Below, piece after piece: positions 37,372 through 47,088 of a DNA stretch of 64,000 nt (position 1 is the first letter of the stretch; every line of letters starts with the position of its first letter). A model generated the notes under the pieces. The model saw nothing but the letters and a program-made list of their open reading frames with translations. It had not been told where the DNA came from and did no database searches. The position numbers and the translations under genes are program-made. Origin of the DNA: Klebsiella sp. RIT-PI-d (GTDB lineage: Bacteria > Pseudomonadota > Gammaproteobacteria > Enterobacterales > Enterobacteriaceae); NCBI RefSeq assembly GCF_001187865.1, contig NZ_LGIT01000009.1, forward strand, positions 806,001-870,000, in the 5' to 3' direction.

Positions 37372-38427
37372 ATGATGGCCACTATAAAACACTCCGCAAT
37401 CAAACGCAAAATAGCCCTCGTTATTGCCGCAGTCATTATTCTGGCGGCCTGCTTCTTCGGCTGGCTAACCCTAAAAACCAGCCGGCTTAACCCGCTATCT
37501 GAAGATGCGGTACTTAATGCCAATATTGTTAATATCAGCAGTTCCGTACCAGGGCGCATTATTATACTGAATGCGGTGGAAAACGGGCGGGTTAAAAAAG
37601 GCGACGTCCTTTTTACTCTCGACCCTTACATCTATCAGATGGCGGTGGACCAGGCCCGCGCCGATTTAGAAATAGCAGAAGCCACGATGAGCACCCAGCA
37701 CCGCACGGTAGTGGCCGAGCGCTCTAACTCCGGTATTACTCAGGATCAGATAAGCAGCGCCCAGGCAAACCTCAACCTGGCTACCCAGACGCTCGCCCGC
37801 TTGCAGCCGCTGGAGGCCAAAGGCTATGTCACCCGCCAGCAGCTTGATGATGCGGCGACGGCAAAACGTAATGCTGAAATTATGCTGCAGCAGGCAAAAA
37901 AACAGAATGTTGCTGCGGATGCGCTGGTAAGTAATACCGATGCCTCCCAGGCTCTGGTACGGGCACGCCGCGCTGCGCTGGCCATTGCCGAAAAACAGCT
38001 TGCCGATACCGTTATTCGCGCCCCTCACGATGGCTTAGTCGTAGGGCTAAATATCGCTGCGGGAGAAAACGTACTGCCCAATCAGTCTATTTTTACGCTG
38101 ATTGATAGCCAGCGCTGGTATGCATCTGCCTACTACCGGGAAACCGAGTTACCCCACATCAGGATTGGTGACTGCGCCACGGTGTACGCCATGCAGGACC
38201 GCCGTACGATGATGACAGGCCGGGTGCAGGGCATCGGCTGGGGCGTAATCTCCCAGGACCAGATCAATCTGCCGCGCAGCCTGCCCTACGTACCAAAATC
38301 GCTCAACTGGGTCCGGGTTGAGCAACGTTTCCCGGTGCGTATTGTCATCGATAAGCCGGTGGCAGAATTAATGCGCGTGGGAGCAACGGCTACTGTGACT
38401 GTACGAAGCCAGGATGATTGCCAGTAA
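37372..38427 (+). CDS. mdtN: MdtN-like HlyD/EmrA-type membrane fusion protein
   Basis: 351 aa. It has an N-terminal membrane anchor (IALVIAAVIILAACFFGWLT, about 13-32) and a biotinyl-lipoyl half motif (NIVNISSSVPGRIIILNAVE). A long alpha-hairpin coiled coil spans about 90-200, and the second lipoyl half is VIRAPHDGLVVGLNIAAGEN. NWVRVEQRFPVRIVIDKP is shared with E. coli MdtN. It links the inner-membrane FUSC protein MdtO to the outer-membrane channel MdtP. The stop overlaps the mdtO start by 14 bases. Confidence 0.85.
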   Translation: MMATIKHSAIKRKIALVIAAVIILAACFFGWLTLKTSRLNPLSEDAVLNANIVNISSSVPGRIIILNAVENGRVKKGDVLFTLDPYIYQMAVDQARADLEIAEATMSTQHRTVVAERSNSGITQDQISSAQANLNLATQTLARLQPLEAKGYVTRQQLDDAATAKRNAEIMLQQAKKQNVAADALVSNTDASQALVRARRAALAIAEKQLADTVIRAPHDGLVVGLNIAAGENVLPNQSIFTLIDSQRWYASAYYRETELPHIRIGDCATVYAMQDRRTMMTGRVQGIGWGVISQDQINLPRSLPYVPKSLNWVRVEQRFPVRIVIDKPVAELMRVGATATVTVRSQDDCQ

Positions 38428-40327
38428 CATGTTAAAGCGCACGCTACGCCAGGTTAATGCCGACCTGGGTCCCTTTCCAGGGCGGTTCGCCACCGCCTGG
38501 CGGATTGGGCTATTAAGCGCATTGATGAGCTTTGTGGCCATGTTCTATGGCATTCCTGAGTCCGCTATCAGCTGTTATCTCATTCTGTTTGTGATGAAAC
38601 CGGACGGGGTGGTCAGCATGATAATGGCGGCGGCTATTATTATCCTGGTCACGCTGGTAGTCGGCATTATTCTCCTGATCCTGCCCTGGACCCTGGAATC
38701 TATTCCGCTGCGTATGATGGTACTTATCGGCAGCTCCTTTTTCTTTTTATGGCTGGGTGCCGCCTCTGCGCTGGGGGAGGTAGGTAATATTATTGCCCTG
38801 GTTATTGCCTTTATTATGGGACTTATCGGCGTTGCCCCTGACGGCGAGTTAGCCACCCGGGCCATTCTCTACTGCTGGCTGATGGTTGCCTCACCCATGA
38901 TGTTACTGATCATATTCAACCTGGTGATGGGGCGCTGGCCGGTAAAAATTCTCTATGGCAATTTGGCGGAACGCGTACGCTTAGCAGAAGCCGCGCTGCG
39001 CGCGCCCGATAGCGAACATCTACACGCGGTGCATCTGGCGCTGGCAGAAGGTCAGGCAGATAACGAACAGCGGGCCATGTTGATCCGGCGCCTGCATCTG
39101 GGGCGCGGTAGCGAAAATATCTGGCTGACGGCGGCAGTCCACAATAGTTACCGTCTGCTGCTGGGCGTTGCCGAGCAGGCTGAAACGCTGACTGATATTT
39201 CCCGCCAGCAGCTGGCCGATGCCTGCCGCGACGTCGCGCGCGCCCTCGACAATCGGCAACAGCCGGAGCCTTTTGTCGCTCCCCCTGACAGGCCGGCAAG
39301 TGAAATTGCGTCTGCCATTGTCGCTCTTACTTCAGCGCATTCGGGTCCGCTGCCTTCAGCAGCTAAAACGTCCTTCATGGCGAAAGACGCCCTGATCAAT
39401 CCCCGCTACTGCTATTTTGCCCTGAAAACGACTCTGGCCAGCGTCATCTGTTATGCGGCTTACACCATCATGGACTGGCAGGATATTCATACTGCAATGA
39501 TCACCTGTTACGTGGTGGCGCTCGGCACTGCCGGCGAAACGGCACATAAGCTAACGCTGCGGATTATCGGTTGTTTGATTGGGGCCGGACTGGGCATTGT
39601 CTCTCTGGTATTTGTGGTACCCGCCATGAGCGATATTGGTCAGCTCATGATTCTGGTATTTCTGGTTTTAACGTTGTCAGCCTGGGTTTCAACGGGCGAT
39701 GAGCGCATTGCCTACTGTGGGATCCAGATTGGTCTTGCCTTCTTATTAACCGTGCTACATGGATTTTCACCAGGCGACGATCTGACGCCTGCCAGCGGAA
39801 GAATTATGGGCATCCTGATGGGCAATCTGGTTATCTATCTTATTTTCAGCCTGATCTGGCCTGCGTCTATTGTGGATGCTGTGGGTAAACGTATTCATGC
39901 GGCTCTGAACGCATTAGCCACCCTTGCGGCTACCCCCACCGCAGAGCGAATGCAATGCGCGATGCAAACCGCGCGTATCGAGCAAGAGATAGCCAGCGCG
40001 CGCAGTACCCTGCAATTGATGCCATTCGAACCCAAGCACTTACGGCCTGGGGCAGAGGAACACCAACGGCTGATAAAAATACTGGCGGTATTGAATGATA
40101 CCGGACGCGCCCTGTTTATCTCCCAGCAGAATAATCACCATGAACGGCTGCGCCTGAGTGCGCTGATCCAGCCGTATACCGATTCCGACGATACGACCGC
40201 TTTGCCTGACGATGCTTCACCGGTGGTTAATGCAGCACCGACCGCAGGCGATTGCCAGCCGGGTGCCTGTAACGAAAATCCCAGAATAGAACATAACTTT
40301 CAGAAACTTAAGAGATTATTAAAATGA
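38414..40327 (+). CDS. mdtO: MdtO-like FUSC-family inner-membrane efflux component
   Basis: 637 aa with two sets of hydrophobic segments (about 30-165 and 330-490) separated by a soluble region. This is the FUSC/aromatic acid exporter layout of MdtO and AaeB. Family landmarks are IMDWQDIHTAMITCYVVALG and RIMGILMGNLVIYLIFSLIW. E. coli MdtNOP has been linked to export of sulfa drugs, puromycin and acriflavine. It overlaps mdtN by 14 bases and mdtP by 4 bases, showing tight coupling. Confidence 0.85.
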   Translation: MIASNMLKRTLRQVNADLGPFPGRFATAWRIGLLSALMSFVAMFYGIPESAISCYLILFVMKPDGVVSMIMAAAIIILVTLVVGIILLILPWTLESIPLRMMVLIGSSFFFLWLGAASALGEVGNIIALVIAFIMGLIGVAPDGELATRAILYCWLMVASPMMLLIIFNLVMGRWPVKILYGNLAERVRLAEAALRAPDSEHLHAVHLALAEGQADNEQRAMLIRRLHLGRGSENIWLTAAVHNSYRLLLGVAEQAETLTDISRQQLADACRDVARALDNRQQPEPFVAPPDRPASEIASAIVALTSAHSGPLPSAAKTSFMAKDALINPRYCYFALKTTLASVICYAAYTIMDWQDIHTAMITCYVVALGTAGETAHKLTLRIIGCLIGAGLGIVSLVFVVPAMSDIGQLMILVFLVLTLSAWVSTGDERIAYCGIQIGLAFLLTVLHGFSPGDDLTPASGRIMGILMGNLVIYLIFSLIWPASIVDAVGKRIHAALNALATLAATPTAERMQCAMQTARIEQEIASARSTLQLMPFEPKHLRPGAEEHQRLIKILAVLNDTGRALFISQQNNHHERLRLSALIQPYTDSDDTTALPDDASPVVNAAPTAGDCQPGACNENPRIEHNFQKLKRLLK

Positions 40328-41817
40328 GCTGGCTCCAGTATATGATGAGCAAAGCCCCGGCCCGGCTGACGGCTGTCGTGGGCATAGCGCTTATCCTGAA
40401 TGGCTGCGTAACGGACTCTGCGGATCGTGCGCCTTCCTCGTCTTCTGTACCATGGCAGGTGCCACCGTCTTCGGCAGAATTTACGCCACCGCCATCCTCA
40501 GCAGTGACGCTGGACCCGGCTCAGCCGACCATTGATACGACACATGCCTACTCTCTGGCTGAGTTGATCAATGTGGCACAATTAAATAATCCTGATACCC
40601 GTATTGCCTGGCAACAGGCCCGGCAGGCGGCTTTCGCGGTAGGATTAACCGAGTCCATCTTTTTACCCATGATCACCGCAAGCGTAGTGGGCGGATATCA
40701 GCATACGCGTACACCGTTACCCTATACCCTCGGGGAGCGCGACACCTTAAAGACCAATTCTCATCAGGTAGTGCCAGCCCTGGTTCTTCAGTGGCTGCTA
40801 TTTGATTTTGGCCAGCGGCAGGCTATTAAGGATGCGGCTGAACATGTCTCTTTTGCCGCCAATATGGGCTTTAACGGCGTACATCAAAAAATTATTTTCG
40901 ATGTAATGCGCACTTATTATCAGTATGGCGCAGCCCGATCCCGCAGCGCCAACACCGCTGAGATGTTAGCCAACAGCCAGAAAATCCTGGAGGCAGTGGA
41001 AGCGCGGCGGCGTCAGGGGGTGGCTACTGTCGTCGAACTGGCGCAGACCAGGCAGATAGTTGCCCAGGCAGAGTTAAACCGGGTGCTTGCCAATAATAGC
41101 GAAAGTGAAGCCCGCCAGGGGCTTTATGCCGCGCTGGGTATCCCGGCCGATACCCGAATAAACGTTGATTTTCCTGCCTACAATAAGACGCTTAAACCGG
41201 TGGTTCCGCCGTCCCGGGCGGTCATTGAACAGGCGCTGGCTCAGCGGCCCGATATTTTAGCGAGTTATTCATTAGCGCTGGCGGCTAAAAAAGGCATTAG
41301 CGCAGCTCAGGCCGACTATTTGCCCAAAATTTATCTGGCGGGGGCCTTAGCCAGCGGCCACGGCCAGTTCGATATTCAGGGGTTACCTGCTATTGGGCAA
41401 CAAACCTCGGCGTCAAATATCCTGATAGGCGTAACGGTGCCGCTGTACGACGGGGGAATGCGTGCAATACGCGTCCAGGCCGCCCGGTCACGGGCCGACT
41501 CGGCAAACGAAACCTTTAAAAAGACGCATGACGCTGCGGCCCGGGAAATTGTCGTGGCAGCCGATGTGTTGCAGTCCGCTTCTGCCGCCAATAAGGCCGC
41601 CATCAATCTGGTTAATACCGCGGTGGTAACCTACGATGCGGCCCTCGACGCCTACAGGCAGGGTGTTGGTACAGTCACCGTGGCCAGTGAAGCCGCCAAT
41701 AATTTATTGACTGCCCGTCAGGCAGAGACTGACGCGCGTACTGCGGTACTGATAGCCGCAGCCAATCTGGCGTTTGTGATGGGAGACATCACCCAGGCAG
41801 CCAGTACCACGGAGTGA
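40324..41817 (+). CDS. mdtP: MdtP-like outer-membrane efflux lipoprotein (NodT/RND type)
   Basis: 497 aa. The signal peptide ends in a lipobox (ALILNGC, Cys about residue 28), followed by a Pro/Ser-rich linker. Two OEP repeats follow: HAYSLAELINVAQLNNPDTR with a long coiled coil, and RPDILASYSLALAAKKGISA. This is a TolC-like trimeric channel. It is the last gene of the ytcA-mdtNOP operon. Confidence 0.88.
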   Translation: MSWLQYMMSKAPARLTAVVGIALILNGCVTDSADRAPSSSSVPWQVPPSSAEFTPPPSSAVTLDPAQPTIDTTHAYSLAELINVAQLNNPDTRIAWQQARQAAFAVGLTESIFLPMITASVVGGYQHTRTPLPYTLGERDTLKTNSHQVVPALVLQWLLFDFGQRQAIKDAAEHVSFAANMGFNGVHQKIIFDVMRTYYQYGAARSRSANTAEMLANSQKILEAVEARRRQGVATVVELAQTRQIVAQAELNRVLANNSESEARQGLYAALGIPADTRINVDFPAYNKTLKPVVPPSRAVIEQALAQRPDILASYSLALAAKKGISAAQADYLPKIYLAGALASGHGQFDIQGLPAIGQQTSASNILIGVTVPLYDGGMRAIRVQAARSRADSANETFKKTHDAAAREIVVAADVLQSASAANKAAINLVNTAVVTYDAALDAYRQGVGTVTVASEAANNLLTARQAETDARTAVLIAAANLAFVMGDITQAASTTE

Positions 41818-41943
41818 TCATCCGCGCAGCGGGTAGCAGGATTTCTCCCACGATTAGCATTTTAATCTTTTCGTTCATCTACGGTTCTTTTTCAGCCACT
41901 TAAAATAGTGTGGTCAATAGAGAAATTAATCAGGAATTTATTA

Positions 41944-43080
41944 ATGAAAAATGTCACTAAGTCGCTCAGAAAAAGCCTTCTAGCCTGTTTACTGCTGATC
42001 CCCGTAGAGGGGGCATTTGCCGTCGAAACGGGGCAGGTGGTGACGCAAACCGAATTGGCGCAGGCGGCAGGATTACAAGAAGCCGCCAGCCAGTATCGTC
42101 TGGAATACCGCTCGCAGGATGGTGTAAAGGGAAAAGGGGTGCGCACCGACAGTGCCGCGGTTTACTTGCCTGAAGGTCCTGTGCCAGAAGGCGGCTGGCC
42201 CGTGATCGTGTGGACCCACGGCACCGTCGGTATTGCCCATGACTGTGCGCCTTCTCTTAATCCACGTACCGCACGTGACAGCCAGTACCTCAACACCTGG
42301 CTGTCACTGGGGTACGCCATTGTTGCCCCAGACTATCCAGGGCTGGGCTCTGCCGGATTACACCACTATCTGGATGCCCGCGCTGAAGCATGGAGCACGC
42401 TTGATAGCGTACGCGCAGCGATGACAGCGTTCCCACTAAAAAATGAACTGATACTGGTGGGGCAATCGCAGGGCGCTCATGCCGCCTTTTCTGCTGCCGG
42501 GTATCAACCTGACTACGCCCCGGAACTCAATATCATCGGTACCGTACTTACCGGTACGCCTTATTTCAATGCACAAAATCAGGTATCCAGTCTGTTTATC
42601 AATAACGGTGAGGAGAAACCTGCAACCGGCGACCCGAAAATCCCTTATGCATTCTATCTTTATCACTCTGCAAAAGACCGGGATCCAACCCTGAAAGCGA
42701 CAGATTATTTCCAGACGGCAGCCCTTGATCTTCTTGAAGAGGCGAAAAACCTGTGCATCACGCCATTAACTGAACGTGTTATGCAAGAAAAACTGACGAT
42801 GAGCAACAGCCTCAAGCCCGGTATTGAAGCGCCGCTCAATGCCGCCATCAGTTCACTTGCATACCCAACGCTTCATCTTAAACACCCGGTGTTTATCGGT
42901 ATTGGGAGTAATGACATTAACGTGCCCACGGCAATGCAGAAGCAGTTTGCTCACGACGTCCGCGCGGCGGGCACCCAGGTGAGTGAACATCTTTATCCGG
43001 GGCTCGATCACAGCGGCACCGTCAATCCATCGCTGCGGGACTCGGTGCCTTTTGTGCTGGGGTTGAAGGCTGATAAATAA
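41944..43080 (+). CDS. Secreted alpha/beta hydrolase (secretory-lipase-like)
   Basis: 378 aa from the ATG at 41944 (MKNVTKSLRKSLLACLLLIP) with a cleavable signal peptide ending AFA-VETG. The nucleophile is in LVGQSQGAHAAFSAAGY. PVIVWTHGTVG forms the oxyanion region, the acid is in GIGSNDINVP and the His in YPGLDHSGTVNP. The extended lid-type layout resembles the secretory lipase family. It would act in the periplasm or outside. AGGA lies 8 bases before the start. It follows mdtP at 126 bases and may be separate. Confidence 0.78.
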   Translation: MKNVTKSLRKSLLACLLLIPVEGAFAVETGQVVTQTELAQAAGLQEAASQYRLEYRSQDGVKGKGVRTDSAAVYLPEGPVPEGGWPVIVWTHGTVGIAHDCAPSLNPRTARDSQYLNTWLSLGYAIVAPDYPGLGSAGLHHYLDARAEAWSTLDSVRAAMTAFPLKNELILVGQSQGAHAAFSAAGYQPDYAPELNIIGTVLTGTPYFNAQNQVSSLFINNGEEKPATGDPKIPYAFYLYHSAKDRDPTLKATDYFQTAALDLLEEAKNLCITPLTERVMQEKLTMSNSLKPGIEAPLNAAISSLAYPTLHLKHPVFIGIGSNDINVPTAMQKQFAHDVRAAGTQVSEHLYPGLDHSGTVNPSLRDSVPFVLGLKADK

Positions 43081-43391
43081 TCCAGGCCCTCGCTAACTAA
43101 TGTCTTATTGAATCAGCCGCTTCCGCTGTGAGCAAAATATCATCTGCTGGCACATCATTACGCCGCGCTGGTTTTCTGAGATGAGATGAAAAGGCCATAC
43201 AGCGGCAGCGGTAAGTCGCCTGCCACTTATAGCAAACGTATTCTGCCAACCGGAGTGGTCAAACACCTGGCTGGCCACCGTTGACGCCAGCGTAACAAGT
43301 AGCACCAATTCAGGTCATGGCTCCCCTTTTTTGACTTGAAGACATCCTGCTTCAACGCGCCTTTGTTACCCGTTGATCTGAAATACATCTC
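43081..43391. other. 311-base gap with decayed sequence
   Basis: A fragment around 43125-43160 mixes traces of the dispersed repeat (CCGCTGTGAGCAAAA, TGCTGGCAC). A minus-strand frame (43308 downward) reads VLLVTLASTVASQVFDHSGW, which vaguely resembles an MFS transporter segment, but it is too short and broken to call. Confidence 0.35.
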
Positions 43392-44300
43392 TTACTTCTC
43401 ATGCGTTATTGAAGCCAGCCCCGTGAAGTGTTCTCTGACGATATCCGTTAACGCGAAAAGACAGTCGAGATGCGTGCTACCCTCAACAACTCGACTGCTT
43501 AAATTCTGATTCCCGCAGCGCCTGAAAAACGCATCCATTCGACTGACATCAAAGAGTTCATCTTGCTCAGCAAGCATGACGGTTACTGGAACAGAAAGCG
43601 CTTTTAGCTGACTTACGGGATCACCCGGAGTAAGAGCATTAGCCATATTTACGCTATAGCGTTGAACAAAATCAGGCCTCGCATGAATAATATCATTGGG
43701 GAAATTCAGTTTTACTCCAGTACGACGTCCACAAAGAAAACCGGCGCTCATTCCATTGATAATGAAGGCCCAACGATTTATGGATGCAAAAGGAACGGAA
43801 TAATCTCTGTTTAGATTCGATGGTGCAAAAGGCCCTAACGCTGGGGCAAGCAGAAACAGGCTTTCAATCGTCCGCGATGCGGGGTGTTGAGTGAGGTAAT
43901 TTATCAGCATGCCTGCGCCACTGGAGTGACCAAGAAGATGAATCCTGGCATCAGCATTAGAGATGCGAAAGTAATCTATGACGGCATCAACGTCACGCCA
44001 GATTTGAGCCGGGCTTGAAGCATCACCCCTGATCCCTGCCGAACGGCCATGTCCACGGATGTCTACAAGACAAACACAAATTTTCAAATCGTGGCTCAAA
44101 TGCCGTGCGAGAATGTCATAGCCTGCATCTGCGTTGACCCCGCCACCGTGGTATACGATCAAAACCTCATCCACAACCGTTTTTGGCTCGTACACTCTGA
44201 TATATAAATCATTGATTCGACTTTCGATAATATTACTGGAGCAAGGTGATGAGGATTTAAGCTGCTCAAAACGATCAATAAAGCGGATGAAATCAATCAC
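43392..44300 (-). CDS. Alpha/beta hydrolase, copy 2 of a paralogous pair
   Basis: 302 aa. It has the same layout as the protein at 24144: VLIVYHGGGVNADAGYDILA, the nucleophile in HLLGHSSGAGMLINY, the acid in LAEQDELFD and the His in GSTHLDCLF. Long stretches are identical between the two (QRYSVNMANALTP, DIRGHGRS). The start is again GTG preceded by GGATAAAAGAC. Divergence across the whole length, not just the ends, suggests an old duplication or two separate acquisitions. The substrate is unknown. Confidence 0.82.
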   Translation of the reverse strand: MIDFIRFIDRFEQLKSSSPCSSNIIESRINDLYIRVYEPKTVVDEVLIVYHGGGVNADAGYDILARHLSHDLKICVCLVDIRGHGRSAGIRGDASSPAQIWRDVDAVIDYFRISNADARIHLLGHSSGAGMLINYLTQHPASRTIESLFLLAPALGPFAPSNLNRDYSVPFASINRWAFIINGMSAGFLCGRRTGVKLNFPNDIIHARPDFVQRYSVNMANALTPGDPVSQLKALSVPVTVMLAEQDELFDVSRMDAFFRRCGNQNLSSRVVEGSTHLDCLFALTDIVREHFTGLASITHEK

Positions 44301-44562
44301 GTCTTTTATCCTTTAATAAATAAGACTTACGACATGTGAATTTGCGGCATGAAGTAGGCATCATTTTCTGTGTATACAATCTCCTTTTTGCACATATTAG
44401 TTCCCTTGATCTTCATTGGTCATTTCAGCTCAATACTGGCCTGTACGAGGCGTTTTCGGGAAAAATTGAAAAAATGCATCATGCTTTTTGCGTGCTTTCA
44501 TGACTATGCTTCGAGTTTTACTATCCTCAGATAGATAAATAAAGACTTAGAGAATATCCGCT

Positions 44563-45483
44563 TCAGGGAGTTTTTAACTGACCCCCGTCCAATTTCTGAT
44601 GCATGAAATCAATGAGCGCTCTTGTTTTAGCAGGCAAGTAACGCCGATCTGAATAAAGTGCGAATAACTGTAGTGGCGCTGCTGATTGTTCAAACTCAAT
44701 TTCGATTAACCGCCCATCGCGAATGTAGGATTGGCAGGCTTGCTTCGAAAGAATGGCAAAACCAACACCTGCTACCGCAGCGCAACCTGCCATCTCCCCG
44801 CTGTTTACCCGATAATGCCCGTTAACTTTAATTGTCTCGAATCCCCCTTTCTTATTAACAAACTGCCACGGAGTACCTTTCAGTGCGCTTACTGTTGTAA
44901 TGCAGGGTAATCCTTCAAATTGCTGAATACGAGAAGGCGTGCCATAGCGCTGAATGACGGAGGGGGCTGCAACAATGGTGCAGGGTATCGTCATCAGATG
45001 ACGGGCTATGTAGTCGCTGTTATCCATCAAACCACGAGTAATAATGATCGCTAAATCCAGATCATCTCGTAGAGATTCGAGGCCTGAAAAATTTGTGACA
45101 CAGCTGATCTCCAGGTCCGGGTACTGACAGGCGAAATCGGCAATAACAGAACCCAGCAAGGCAGGACCTGCTTCATTGGGAATACAGATACGTAATGGAC
45201 CCTTGAGTTGCATTTGACGCAACGTTAATTCTGTCTCAGTTTGCTCAAGCGCCTCCAGTAATGGCTTTGCCCGGGTATAGAGTAAGTGTCCAGCCTGGGT
45301 AAGTTTCATATGTCGGGTACTGCGTTCAATGAGCTGAAGATTCAGCTTTTCTTCTAACTGGGCAATACAACGGCTAACATTTGATGTTGGCATTTCAAGG
45401 ACTTTAGATGCCCCAACAAAACTTTCTCTATCCACCACAGCAATGAACACTTTCAGACTAAAAAAATCAAGAGCCGGACGCAT
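44563..45483 (-). CDS. LysR-family transcriptional regulator (CrgA-like subgroup)
   Basis: 306 aa from the ATG at 45483 (MRPALDFFSLKVFIAVVDRE). The HTH is VLEMPTSNVSRCIAQLEEKL, and the effector domain includes LRICIPNEAGPALLGSVIAD and VNSGEMAGCAAVAGVGFAIL, as in the large proteobacterial CrgA/YhjC-like subgroup. It is divergent from an MFS transporter gene with about 100 bases between, so it probably controls it. Confidence 0.88.
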   Translation of the reverse strand: MRPALDFFSLKVFIAVVDRESFVGASKVLEMPTSNVSRCIAQLEEKLNLQLIERSTRHMKLTQAGHLLYTRAKPLLEALEQTETELTLRQMQLKGPLRICIPNEAGPALLGSVIADFACQYPDLEISCVTNFSGLESLRDDLDLAIIITRGLMDNSDYIARHLMTIPCTIVAAPSVIQRYGTPSRIQQFEGLPCITTVSALKGTPWQFVNKKGGFETIKVNGHYRVNSGEMAGCAAVAGVGFAILSKQACQSYIRDGRLIEIEFEQSAAPLQLFALYSDRRYLPAKTRALIDFMHQKLDGGQLKTP

Positions 45484-45586
45484 CAACTATCCCATATATG
45501 ATAATAATAAGTGCAACTTTTACCATCTAATCGACACGATTGATAGCAGTTAAACTGGGACATCTTTCATCCACAGGTTGCTTGCT

Positions 45587-46795
45587 ATGCCACTGGTCAC
45601 AAAAACGTTTAACCATAAAGCCCTTATGCGGATAGCCATGGTAATGGCTTTTATGCAGTTCACTAATGCGCTGGAATATATGATGTTCAACCCTATTTTT
45701 GCATTTATGGCAGCCGATTTCGCAGTTCCCGTATCATTTTCCGGCTATGTGTCAGGTATGTACACGTCTGGTGCAGTACTTTCAGGCGTTATCGCCTTTT
45801 ACTGGATTGGTCATTTCAATAAAAACCGTTTTTTAATTACCAACATGGTGCTATTAGGGCTACTGACATTTTTGACGACTTTCACCTCAAGTTTTAGTCT
45901 TCTGCTGGCACTACGATTTTGTGCAGGTCTGGTAGGCGGTACGACAATGGGGGTGGGTATAAGTATAGTGATAAACAATGCACCGGCTGAGTTGCGTGGA
46001 AAAATGCTGGCGACGGTAATTGCGTCCTTTTCGATGGTAAGCATTGCAGGAATGCCCACGATATTATTTTTGTCTACACATTATGGCTGGCATGTCGCGT
46101 TGTGGTTAATCAGTACATTCTGTTTATTGGCATTGCCGCTGATTGTATTCATCATACCCCGGGATTCGATTTCTTCCGACACGCTACACACGCTTCCTCT
46201 CAATGTGGATACTTTACTCTTCGCCTCCACTAATGCGTTTGTACAGTTTAGTCCGATGCTGGTCATTCCCGTCCTGGTACCATTGTTGATCCAGCAGTTG
46301 GGCGTTTCACAAGACCTGTTGCCCTGGTTGTTCTTAATCGGGGGAGTTGCAGGTTATCTGTCTACAAAAATCACTGGCATGTTAACCTCTCGCTTTTCTG
46401 CTTTAGCTCTGGCTACAGGGTCAACCAGCGTCTTTATTCTGAGCTTGTTAATACCCACCTTCGGTGATAAGCATACGGCGTTGTTTATTACGGTATTTCT
46501 CGGTGCCGCTTACAGTCGTCTGGTTTCATCTTCAGCGCTTACGATTCAGTTTCCTGATAACGGCCAACGGGCCGGATTCTCTTCATTGCAGACATCAATA
46601 ATGTATCTGATTACCACCGTCGCATTTTTTCTGTCTGCTTTTCTGTTCCCCGATCGCGGCATGGCACCACAAAATATGAACACGTTGCTGTCGGTATGTG
46701 CAATTTCCGCATCAGGGTTCCCAGTTATCGTTATTATTCTGCAAAAGAAACTGGCTAAGCGTATTATCCAGCCGGATCGGCATATTACTGATTAG
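45587..46795 (+). CDS. MFS transporter (DHA1-type, 12 helices)
   Basis: 402 aa from the ATG at 45587 (MPLVTKTFNHKALMRIAMVM); a TTG 9 bases upstream is an alternative. About twelve membrane helices are visible. The segment after helix 2 (WIGHFNKNRFLITNMVLLG) and RFCAGLVGGTTMGVGISIVI fit the drug/sugar DHA1 branch (AraJ/YdhP-like). Divergent from the LysR regulator. The substrate is unknown; such pairs often export drugs or metabolites. Confidence 0.87.
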   Translation: MPLVTKTFNHKALMRIAMVMAFMQFTNALEYMMFNPIFAFMAADFAVPVSFSGYVSGMYTSGAVLSGVIAFYWIGHFNKNRFLITNMVLLGLLTFLTTFTSSFSLLLALRFCAGLVGGTTMGVGISIVINNAPAELRGKMLATVIASFSMVSIAGMPTILFLSTHYGWHVALWLISTFCLLALPLIVFIIPRDSISSDTLHTLPLNVDTLLFASTNAFVQFSPMLVIPVLVPLLIQQLGVSQDLLPWLFLIGGVAGYLSTKITGMLTSRFSALALATGSTSVFILSLLIPTFGDKHTALFITVFLGAAYSRLVSSSALTIQFPDNGQRAGFSSLQTSIMYLITTVAFFLSAFLFPDRGMAPQNMNTLLSVCAISASGFPVIVIILQKKLAKRIIQPDRHITD

Positions 46796-46797
46796 CT

Positions 46798-46858
46798 TAA
46801 CGTCCACTCCTGACATATAGCAGACATTACTGAATTGATCTTTTCGGCAGTCACTATA
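46798..46858 (+). repeat. Twin-hairpin repeat, decayed copy
   Basis: TAACGTCCACTCCTGACATA followed by TAGCAGACATTACTGAA corresponds to the left hairpin and linker. The right half is reduced to TCGGCAGTCACTAT. Confidence 0.55.
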
Positions 46859-46937
46859 GCCTGCGCCTATGGTAAGACGCTGACAGAAGTGGCGATATTG
46901 TGGTGGGTTGACCTGAGAAGGTGGGCAGAACATGCCG

Positions 46938-46964
46938 TGCTGATGACGGATGATGTCATCAGCA
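46938..46964. other. Perfect 10-bp hairpin downstream of the MFS gene
   Basis: TGCTGATGAC (46938-46947) pairs with GTCATCAGCA (46955-46964). No T-run follows. It may be an operator or a transcript stem. Two tiny frames nearby (20 and 24 codons, the second after AAAGGAGG) have no recognisable content. Confidence 0.35.
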
Positions 46965-47088
46965 TCCTGTTATTAACCCGGCAGTTATCAAAGGAGGCGG
47001 CGTGAACGGGAAGCCTGTGCGCCGCCTTGATCATTTGAAAGTGCAACGTTCCAGGCAAAAAACGCGGGCGTTCTGATGCAAGTGCAGC

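Noticed and set aside
43105-43308. 67-codon minus frame resembling part of an MFS protein
   Set aside because: Similarity is vague and limited to about 25 residues; no start or neighbours support a gene.
46867-47058. 63-codon minus frame
   Set aside because: No ribosome site and low-complexity content; overlaps a decayed repeat region.
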